This document shows positions 16,492-22,020 of a stretch of 22,020 nucleotides of DNA, piece by piece (the first letter of the stretch is position 1; each line of letters starts with the position of its first letter). Source of the DNA: JASFTV01 sp050050615 (lineage in GTDB: Bacteria > Desulfobacterota > DSM-4660 > Desulfatiglandales > HGW-15); the NCBI GenBank assembly GCA_050050615.1, contig JASFTV010000014.1, positions 1 to 22,020 on the forward strand. Reading direction: 5' to 3'. The notes under the pieces were generated by a model that was not told where the DNA came from, searched no databases, and worked only from the letters and a program-made list of their open reading frames with translations. Both the position numbers and the translations under genes were made by a program.

Positions 16492-18075
16492 CTAGGCATC
16501 AATGATCCGAAGTGCTTCCTCTCTATAGGCATCCATAATATAGGGAATGCCGGTCACCTTGGCACACTCCTCCGTCAGAGAGAAGAGGTCCTTTCTGCTG
16601 ATGTATTGAACTTCCCAGTTTCTGGATCCGGCCATGATTTGCTGAAGCCCCACCTTGATCTTATCCGTAGCACTGTATAGGCCAATAGCGCCCAACGGGA
16701 TTTTTTCTACCTCAGAGCCGTACTTCTCCTTCAGGACTTCGTAATTCATGAAGATTTCTTCCTTGGTGGACCCGTATCTGGCGACCGAATTGGGGAGCCC
16801 TTTGTCTTCGCCTCTCAACCATTTCTGGGCGTTTTTTCCGACCATGCCCGGGATCATCAAAGCCCGCCCCATGCATACAGCCTTACAGTAAGGCGCCCCG
16901 AGGGCGAGAGCCTTGAAAACATGATCCTCAGAAGAAAATCCGCCTGCAAAGGCGATATCAGGCACCCACCCCCCTCTGCTGGCCAGACGATCACATAATT
17001 CATAGGCCATGGAATGGAGATATATGGAAGGGATGCCCCACTCATTCATCATTCGCCATGGGCTCATGCCGGTGCCGCCTGGTGCGCCATCTATGGTCAA
17101 AAGGTCGATTTTGGCATCACTGGACCAGCGGATGGCCATGGCCAGCTCTCTCATAGGATAAGCGCCTGTTTTCAGAGTGACACGCTTGGCTCCCAGTTTT
17201 TTGACCCTTTCGACCTCGTTCATGAAGCCTTCCTGGTCAATGAAACCGAGACGGGAGTGCCGCTCAAACTGTTTCAAAGGCCCAGCCTTAAAGGCCGCCT
17301 GAAAGGCGGGGATCTCAGGATCCGGCGTGACGATGTACCCGCGCCTCTTCAATTCTATGGCACGGTCCAGGGAACTTACCTTGATCTCGCCGCCGATACA
17401 TTTGGCTCCCTGACCCCACTTTAATTCGATGGTCTCTATCCCGAGCTTGTCGATGGCATATTCGGCGACGCCCATGCGGGTGTCCTCAACGTTCATCTGG
17501 ACAAGGATGTCTCCATAGCCTTCGTGATAGCGGCGGTATTCTTTGACACGGCGCTCCATTTCCGGGGAGTACTTAACCTTACCATGGCTGTTGAATTCCA
17601 GCCCAGGATCAATGCCGCATACGTTTTCACCACAAACCAGGCTGATGCCGCTGATCGCAGCTCCCACGGCAAAATGTTCCCAGTTTCTTCGAGCGATCTC
17701 GGTACTGCCAAGGGCGCCTGTAAATATGGGCACCTTCATCTTCACCTTGTGGTTAACACCAAAAGAGGTCTCCGTGTTCACAGCCGGGAAAGTGGCCTTA
17801 TCAGGATCAGGGTCTATTCCCTTTGCTCCTAGGGCATATCCCATGATGTTCAAATGAGAATAATCGACAGGGTAATCTTTGTCTGCACCCGCCGTGATGC
17901 TGCCGAAGGGTTGTGGATACAGGAGTTCCCTTCCCCGAAAGGCGGCATGAAACATGTCGCAGCCACCCCGGCACCCATCAACACATCGGCTGCATATGCC
18001 GGATTGAGGTGCGACATTCCGAGAGCGATTGCCAGTTTGCACGGCTTCATCTGCGTTGGGTCTTTGTAAGTTCAT
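16492..18075 (-). CDS. FMN-binding glutamate-synthase-like protein
   Basis: A 527-residue TIM-barrel protein of the glutamate synthase (GltB FMN-domain) family, found as a stand-alone protein in many anaerobes and archaea. Seen: ELKWGQGAKCIGGEIKV (about residues 219-235) and TIDGAPGGTGMSPWRMM (about 331-347), the flavin/2-oxoglutarate-site motifs of the family. The N terminus has a cysteine cluster C28-x2-C31-x3-C35-x3-C39, a probable Fe-S ligand set. There is no glutaminase (class II amidotransferase) domain, and no small GOGAT subunit is adjacent, so glutamate formation is likely but unproven, and the nitrogen and electron donors are unknown. The start at 18075 follows GGGGGG seven bases upstream; an extension to 18105 would begin inside the terminator U-run region. 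Expression is probably controlled by the attenuator directly upstream. Confidence 0.82.
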   Translation of the reverse strand: MNLQRPNADEAVQTGNRSRNVAPQSGICSRCVDGCRGGCDMFHAAFRGRELLYPQPFGSITAGADKDYPVDYSHLNIMGYALGAKGIDPDPDKATFPAVNTETSFGVNHKVKMKVPIFTGALGSTEIARRNWEHFAVGAAISGISLVCGENVCGIDPGLEFNSHGKVKYSPEMERRVKEYRRYHEGYGDILVQMNVEDTRMGVAEYAIDKLGIETIELKWGQGAKCIGGEIKVSSLDRAIELKRRGYIVTPDPEIPAFQAAFKAGPLKQFERHSRLGFIDQEGFMNEVERVKKLGAKRVTLKTGAYPMRELAMAIRWSSDAKIDLLTIDGAPGGTGMSPWRMMNEWGIPSIYLHSMAYELCDRLASRGGWVPDIAFAGGFSSEDHVFKALALGAPYCKAVCMGRALMIPGMVGKNAQKWLRGEDKGLPNSVARYGSTKEEIFMNYEVLKEKYGSEVEKIPLGAIGLYSATDKIKVGLQQIMAGSRNWEVQYISRKDLFSLTEECAKVTGIPYIMDAYREEALRIIDA

Positions 18076-18105
18076 AATGATTCCCCCCATGGTAATTTTG
18101 TACAC

Positions 18106-18147
18106 AAAAAAAGGCTCCCTTCCCCTTGAGAGGATCAGGACGCCTTT
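18106..18147 (-). terminator. Leader (attenuator) terminator
   Basis: On the minus strand AAAGGC (18147-18142) pairs with GCCUUU (18115-18110), with UCCU (18140-18137) pairing to AGGG (18120-18117) and a smaller internal hairpin CCUC-UCAA-GGGG. A run of seven U ends at 18106. It stands only 30 nt before the ATG, inside the leader, so it stops transcription ahead of the gene unless it is disrupted. Confidence 0.75.
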
Positions 18148-18190
18148 GTCACATCAACAAAAATCCACTACACGCCTTTGTGCCGGGGAT
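18133..18190 (-). promoter_or_regulatory. ANTAR-type dual-hexaloop antiterminator RNA
   Basis: Two hairpins, each with the hexaloop AAAGGC, carrying the A at loop position 1 and G at position 4 expected for ANTAR targets. P1 (18190-18163): AUCC pairs with GGAU, then GCAC pairs with GUGU around the loop 18179-18174, with two single mismatches. P2 (18155-18133): GAU pairs with AUC and GAC with GUC around the loop 18147-18142, with a small internal loop. The linker is about seven bases (UUUUGUU). The P2 loop and 3' strand are also the 5' arm of the terminator, so the two structures exclude each other. The pairing was worked out by hand. Confidence 0.78.
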
Positions 18191-18195
18191 GAGGC

Positions 18196-18224
18196 TGTTT
18201 AGCCAGATCTATCCGATTTGTCAA
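18196..18224 (-). promoter_or_regulatory. Sigma70-like promoter for the ANTAR-controlled leader
   Basis: On the minus strand TTGACA (18219-18224), a 17-bp spacer and TAAACA (18196-18201). The predicted start falls near 18190, exactly where the first hairpin begins, which supports both calls. Confidence 0.7.
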
Positions 18225-18321
18225 GCGAATTTCTTGAAAATAACAAGCTCTCTCGGCGCTCTAGAGTGGGGAACACCGTCAAAAACAAGAGAATATTAGG
18301 CAAAACTTCCAACGGTTAACA

Positions 18322-19038
18322 CTATAGATCTTGGGAGATGATAATGGCCTCGGCGATCTCCCGCATCGATTTCCGGGTGTCCATGCTCTTTTTTTGCATC
18401 CACCGGAAGGCTTTGTCTGCAGGCAGGTTCTTTTTGACCATCAGAATCTCTTTGGCCCTTTCAATCTTTTTCCTTGCCGCCAACTCCTCTTCAATGACCC
18501 TCGTTTTGACCAGAAGTCGGGTGTTTTCGATCGCTATAGCCGCTTGATTGGCCACTGTTGTGACCAAGTTGACCTCAGTTTCGGAAAATTCATGGGGCTC
18601 GGAAGTAAAACAATTCAGAACCCCGATGACTTTCTCCTCTTTTACGTGCATGGGAACACTGACCATGGAGACCAGGCCTAGTTTTCTGGCCATCTCTTTT
18701 TCCTTGAATCGGGGCTCTTCCAGAACATTCTTGAGGATAAGGGGTTTGTTACGCGACGCCACGTAGCCCACGACGCCCTCCTCCATGTTGAGTGATCGGT
18801 CCTTCACATAGTCAGGATCAATCGCCTGGGTCGCTTTGAGACGTATTTTCCTGGAAGTCACACTTTCATCGATAAGCCACAATGAACAGATTTCAACGCC
18901 GGTCACTTTAGCCGTCACCATCACGATTAACTTGAGGATATCTTCAAGATAGAGATCAGAGGTGATCGCCTGGCTGATATCCATCAAGGCCTTGATGTAT
19001 TTGTCGTAGGTTTCTGGGGCGATCTTTTCCATAATCAT
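18322..19038 (-). CDS. GAF-ANTAR antiterminator regulator
   Basis: A 238-residue cytoplasmic regulator. A GAF sensor domain spans about residues 15-172 (landmarks ICSLWLID, GVVGYVASRNKPLIL, MVSVPMHVKEEKVIGVLNCF). A short helix leads to a C-terminal ANTAR domain (about 180-236) with RKKIERAKEILM, KAFRWMQKKSM and MREIAEAI, the three-helix RNA-binding pattern. ANTAR proteins bind paired hexaloop hairpins in mRNA leaders and prevent termination. The downstream gene on the same strand has just such a leader, so this is probably its regulator. The ligand of the GAF domain is unknown. The start is uncertain: ATG 19038 or 19032, both without a clear Shine-Dalgarno sequence. A longer frame would run through a hairpin and a gene remnant. 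Confidence 0.88.
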   Translation of the reverse strand: MIMEKIAPETYDKYIKALMDISQAITSDLYLEDILKLIVMVTAKVTGVEICSLWLIDESVTSRKIRLKATQAIDPDYVKDRSLNMEEGVVGYVASRNKPLILKNVLEEPRFKEKEMARKLGLVSMVSVPMHVKEEKVIGVLNCFTSEPHEFSETEVNLVTTVANQAAIAIENTRLLVKTRVIEEELAARKKIERAKEILMVKKNLPADKAFRWMQKKSMDTRKSMREIAEAIIISQDL

Positions 19039-19057
19039 CGAATTGCAGACGGACGCA

Positions 19058-19094
19058 GACAAAATAGTTCCGCAGAAAGCGGAACTATTTTGTC
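19058..19094. terminator. Perfect 16-bp inverted repeat, possible bidirectional terminator
   Basis: GACAAAATAGTTCCGC (19058-19073) and GCGGAACTATTTTGTC (19079-19094) pair perfectly around five bases. A-rich and T-rich outer halves allow a terminator-like fold on either strand. It lies only 19 bp ahead of the GAF-ANTAR start, so any upstream promoter for that gene would have to read through it. Confidence 0.5.
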
Positions 19095-19252
19095 GCCTGT
19101 CCCTCCGGTAAATTATGAACCTTTCTCTTGATTTCTGCCTTTGGATTCCTGAATTTGATGAGAAGCCCAACTGGAATTCCTGTTGCCTTCAGATAGTTCA
19201 GCAGCTGAGCTTTATGTGTCCTGTCTGGTTTCTTTCTTGCTAACGAAATCAC
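19085..19252 (-). pseudogene. C-terminal remnant of a GxxExxxY-family protein
   Basis: The minus-strand frame reads HKAQLLNYLKATGIPVGLLI and then KFRNPKAEIKRKVHNLP before stopping at 19085. This closely resembles the conserved C terminus of GxxExxxY proteins (small proteins of unknown role), where the usual sequence is LNYLKATG-x-x-VGLLxNFG followed by a basic tail. The catalytic-looking front half with its GxxExxxY motif is absent; the frame upstream runs into the end of the DUF1318 gene. About 50 recognisable residues remain. Confidence 0.6.
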
Positions 19253-19326
19253 CCTTTTGTTCGGCCAGGCCGGCCGGGCAAAAGCCGTGTTCTTTTCTGC
19301 GTGGGGGTGCGGTTGATTGATCCACG

Positions 19327-19866
19327 TTACCTGACGGATTTTTGCCATTCCTTGGCAAAAGTTTCCGCAACTTTGTTTATCAAACTGGGATCGATCTTTA
19401 ACGCCTTGGCCACCTCTGCGTACAACTGTTCACGGAATCGATTCTCAGCATCCACAAGGCCTTTTAGATCCCTTTTCTCCTTGAGGCCTAGCCCCTTGGT
19501 GGTTTTGATGGAGACGTATCCGTTCCTGTTCTCGTTCAGCATGCCTTTCTGGTAAAAGGGCTTCATCTGCTGATAATTGCTTTTTAGTTTGTCTTTCAGG
19601 GCGCGGATCGTAGGGTTGGAAACGGTTGTGACCTCTTCAGCCCAGGCCGATGCGGGCAAAAGAGCCAGCAAGATTTCCTTTGAAAGAGAACTCTTGTCTC
19701 CTTTCGAAGGCTTTTCTTTCTCGATACCCCTGATCTCTTTGACAATGTCACCTGCAACGGATTCCACTTTTTCCGCTGGGAAGTAAATGTTAATCGTGAC
19801 GCAGGCAAAGATAAAGACTGCCGTAAATAAAACCACCATCAAGAAAGGTTTCAAACCTCTTTTCAT
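19327..19866 (-). CDS. YdbL-type DUF1318 lipoprotein
   Basis: A 179-residue envelope protein. The start at 19866 follows AAAGGAGGGAG; a longer frame to 19983 has no such site. Residues 1-22 form a signal peptide with a lipobox-like IFAC, giving a lipidated C22 followed by VTINIYFPAEKVE. The C-terminal part (about 112-174, NRNGYVSIKT...DAENRFREQLYAEVAKAL...) matches the E. coli YdbL/DUF1318 domain. Between them, residues 65-76 (ILLALLPASAWA, then EE) look like a second, buried signal peptide. In E. coli the envelope genes run ydbH, ynbE (a small lipoprotein), ydbL; here one gene may combine ynbE-like and ydbL-like parts. It follows the YdbH-like gene by 162 bp. Function is linked by family to phospholipid transport to the outer membrane, in a supporting role. 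Confidence 0.72.
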   Translation of the reverse strand: MKRGLKPFLMVVLFTAVFIFACVTINIYFPAEKVESVAGDIVKEIRGIEKEKPSKGDKSSLSKEILLALLPASAWAEEVTTVSNPTIRALKDKLKSNYQQMKPFYQKGMLNENRNGYVSIKTTKGLGLKEKRDLKGLVDAENRFREQLYAEVAKALKIDPSLINKVAETFAKEWQKSVR

Positions 19867-19888
19867 TGCTCCCTCCTTTAACTGGTCT

Positions 19889-19963
19889 CCATCCAGAAAT
19901 GGCCTCTTTTCTGAATTGGAAACTGATCTGTTGCCCAAAGGAATGAAATCCATTTCCGGATGG
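19889..19963. repeat. Inverted repeat upstream of the DUF1318 gene
   Basis: CCATCCAGAAATGG (19889-19902) and CCATTTCCGGATGG (19950-19963) are inverted copies with one mismatch, separated by 47 bp. It may form a leader hairpin for the DUF1318 gene. No function can be assigned. Confidence 0.4.
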
Positions 19964-20028
19964 GCTCTAGCTGTCAAACTCATTACACAGCGAGCAGCAA
20001 GTAGAATCTTCGCTTCCTCCTCCCTTAT

Positions 20029-22020
20029 TCACCTGACCACAGGTCCGCTTCTGGATGAGGTCACGCGCTTGATTGTTTTCACCATGTCCTTGAAACGTAT
20101 CGGGTTATCAGGATTTTGATTTACAACATTTACGCCCGAAAAGCCACCTCTTTTTACCAGATACTCTTTTCCGCCCTCTTTGATGGTACCATTTATTCTA
20201 AAAACGTCGTTTTCAAGGGACGCTCGCACACCGATCTTCTCGTACGGGAACTCTTTGAAAAAGGAAGTAAGCATCCCGGCAAAGCCGACAAAAGGACTCT
20301 GTCCCCCGCCGATTCGGGCAATATTATCTATAGCTCTGACACTTATCTTTTGAGGGACACCTTTCCTTTTCACCGTTTCCATGAAAAGATCAAACCGTTG
20401 GGGTTGGCCATAGGCGATCTCCAAGTTCTTGATATACCCCTCCAAAATCCCTTCCACTTTTCCGAAGGAGGTCTCCTTGGTGAGCTCCGCAAGATGAAGA
20501 TCGTTCCAATTGGCATCCAAGTGAAACAGGGGGGCGGATGTCAAGATACCGGTGCCACCCAGGCGGGAGAGAAGAATCTTACCGCCAAAAGCGTTCGCTC
20601 TCATCTCTCCTTCGGTTCGGAGAGTACTCCCTTCCAAGGTAACGGGGTCCAGTTCTCCCTGAATCAACCCTTCTACGGGACGCGGCCAGATTCTCGACAG
20701 CAAGGGGTTCAGATCAACCTTCTTGAGTTTCAAGCTTGTGACGATGGCCGGGAGTGGGGGATAAAGCTCTTTACATACCAAGGGTCCAACCTCAACCTCC
20801 CCCCCTGGAAATCTGAGCAGGGTCGGGGAAAGGATGGACAAGCGGTTTGGGCCAGCATTCAGAGGGATGGCTAAAGACTGACTTGGAAGCGGGGGAAGAG
20901 TCATGGACCGAATAGACAGCTTTCCATGGACTCGCACCTCTTGCAGGGACGGATGAGGAGCGACGAGTGATGGTTCTTGCTTTGCGCTCGTAACTTGTGA
21001 CTTCTCACTTTTCACCTTAGTTTGATACCAGAGGGGCAGATCAAGCTCGATACCACGGAGAGAGAGGGTCTCATCAGAGGTGACAAGCTCCCCGTCATGC
21101 CAGAAGAAATGTCCCGTGAGGGCCCAATCGGTTCCGTAACCATTCAGTTCAAGGTTTCCGGAAATCGCGCCCTTTAAGTTCAAACGGCTCAGGAATGGTT
21201 TCTCCCGTCTGTAGGGTTCCAATATGAGATGACGAAAAGCAGGGTTGAATGCGGTGACCGGAATGTTCACAAGTAAAAGGACTCGGTTCTCTTCGGCTTC
21301 GCGAAGGACTTCCCCCTGAATATCGAGGGAAAGGATATCTTTCAGCTTGAGTTTGAGCTTAGAGATTTGGAGGGATTTTTTTGAAATATCATATTCGCCC
21401 TGCCATGCTGAGAAAATTGCATTTTTGCTTAGATCTATATAGAAGCGATCATAGAGGATCTCGCCTCCAATCGCCTCCAGACTTATGCTGGCGGCAACGC
21501 GAGAGCCCCTGAGGTTTGCCCTGCCATTCACTTCTGCGTGCAGAGTGATCGCTTCTCCCATAGCGTTTCCCTCTTTATTCTCAAAGCCAAGTCCATTGAG
21601 ACTAAACTTGGAGGTGACGATCAAGTCTCTTTTGTTTTTCAGTGTAGCCCCTGCCTGGATGGAATCGATGCCGCTGAACCTCCAGCCTGCGGGTATAAGG
21701 TTTAAGGCCATGGCCGATTCTATAAGCCGGGTATCTTTTCCCTTGAGCGTCATGACCAGCTCATTCTCGCCCACCTCCATAGAGACCCGCAAGTTATCCA
21801 GCAGGGAAGTACTGAGTTCCACGTCGGGTAACCACAGGGTTTTATTCACAACGTTAAGCATTCCATTTCGAAGTTGCGCCCGAATATCTTCAATAAGGAT
21901 TTCCCTCTTTCCGGTACGAAATTTGGCTTCAGGAACTTGCAGTACAAGATCTTGTATATCAAAGACGGGAAACTTGCCGGACAGGGAGGAGCGAATATCA
22001 AAAGGTTTCAACGCGATGCC
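20029..22020 (-). CDS. YdbH-like AsmA-family protein, 5' end outside the window
   Basis: The last 663 or so residues of a large envelope protein; the frame is still open at the window edge (…IALKPFDIRSSLSG), so the start is missing. The sequence is rich in amphipathic beta strands (for example VEGLIQGELDPVTLEGSTLR, QKISVRAIDNIARIGGGQS), as in the long beta-groove AsmA-like proteins YhdP, TamB and YdbH that carry phospholipids across the periplasm. The assignment to the YdbH branch rests on the next gene being YdbL-like and on the C-terminal ISVRAIDNIARIGGG region; the former is the stronger clue. It ends VTSSRSGPVVR with the stop at 20029. A Lys/Ser/Gln-rich stretch (20949-21016) interrupts the strand pattern. 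A different AsmA-type family (DUF748-like) remains possible. Confidence 0.65.
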   Translation of the reverse strand, partial: GIALKPFDIRSSLSGKFPVFDIQDLVLQVPEAKFRTGKREILIEDIRAQLRNGMLNVVNKTLWLPDVELSTSLLDNLRVSMEVGENELVMTLKGKDTRLIESAMALNLIPAGWRFSGIDSIQAGATLKNKRDLIVTSKFSLNGLGFENKEGNAMGEAITLHAEVNGRANLRGSRVAASISLEAIGGEILYDRFYIDLSKNAIFSAWQGEYDISKKSLQISKLKLKLKDILSLDIQGEVLREAEENRVLLLVNIPVTAFNPAFRHLILEPYRREKPFLSRLNLKGAISGNLELNGYGTDWALTGHFFWHDGELVTSDETLSLRGIELDLPLWYQTKVKSEKSQVTSAKQEPSLVAPHPSLQEVRVHGKLSIRSMTLPPLPSQSLAIPLNAGPNRLSILSPTLLRFPGGEVEVGPLVCKELYPPLPAIVTSLKLKKVDLNPLLSRIWPRPVEGLIQGELDPVTLEGSTLRTEGEMRANAFGGKILLSRLGGTGILTSAPLFHLDANWNDLHLAELTKETSFGKVEGILEGYIKNLEIAYGQPQRFDLFMETVKRKGVPQKISVRAIDNIARIGGGQSPFVGFAGMLTSFFKEFPYEKIGVRASLENDVFRINGTIKEGGKEYLVKRGGFSGVNVVNQNPDNPIRFKDMVKTIKRVTSSRSGPVVR
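20949..21016 (-). repeat. In-frame low-complexity insertion inside the YdbH-like gene
   Basis: On the minus strand this reads GTGAAAAGTGAGAAGTCAC, then AAGTTACGAGCGC, and later TCACTCGTCGCTCC, an imperfect inverted arrangement of GAGTGACGAG-like units. It encodes KVKSEKSQVTSAKQEPSLV, unlike the beta-strand sequence on either side. Such repeats are usually intergenic; here one sits in frame in a coding region. Inferred from composition only. Confidence 0.4.

Noticed and set aside
20116..20874. A 252-codon open frame on the plus strand
   Set aside because: Fully antisense to the YdbH-like gene; no recognisable domain and no good ribosome binding site. The minus-strand frame has family-like sequence.

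Overview
The window reads as chromosomal DNA of a Gram-negative anaerobe, most likely a Desulfobacterota (former Deltaproteobacteria) sulfate reducer or syntroph. This is inferred from gene content: a LarA-like protein beside a GlcD/GlcF-type 2-hydroxyacid dehydrogenase, a stand-alone FMN glutamate-synthase-like protein, a receiver/PPDK_N protein, and a YdbH/YdbL outer-membrane pair. No rRNA, tRNA, CRISPR array, prophage or intact transposase gene was seen.

Layout. Positions 1-2172 (+): a promoter, a PLP-dependent threonine/serine dehydratase, a decayed K+ channel on the minus strand, and a small flavodoxin. Positions 2554-6915 (+): a LarA-type (nickel-pincer racemase superfamily) protein, an FAD-linked GlcD-type dehydrogenase and an Fe-S GlcF-type subunit. 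This looks like a 2-hydroxyacid (lactate/glycolate-like) isomerisation and oxidation module. Positions 7604-10547 (+): glnB and glnD, four bases apart, the nitrogen-sensing pair. Positions 11157-18075 (-): a small beta-rich hypothetical protein, gdhA, a 990-residue double-receiver/PPDK_N protein, and an FMN-binding glutamate-synthase-like protein. Positions 18322-19038 (-): a GAF-ANTAR RNA-binding antiterminator. Positions 19327-22020 (-): a YdbL-type (DUF1318) lipoprotein and a YdbH-like AsmA-family protein that runs off the window.

Nitrogen assimilation dominates the middle: PII, its uridylyltransferase, glutamate dehydrogenase and a glutamate-synthase-like enzyme. The strongest regulatory signal lies between the GAF-ANTAR gene and the glutamate-synthase-like gene. 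A good sigma70-like promoter is followed at once by two hairpins with identical AAAGGC hexaloops. The second hairpin is mutually exclusive with an intrinsic terminator just ahead of the gene. This matches the known ANTAR target-RNA architecture, so a regulator and its likely target appear side by side.

The intergenic spaces are rich in non-autonomous palindromic repeats: a roughly 384-bp element with 29-bp inverted ends (10776-11159), a half copy of the same family (16137-16315) lying between a promoter and its gene, a 189-bp palindrome (7024-7212), and a looser 216-bp inverted repeat splitting glcD from glcF (5468-5683). Two gene remnants (a K+ channel and the tail of a GxxExxxY protein) also point to ongoing turnover.
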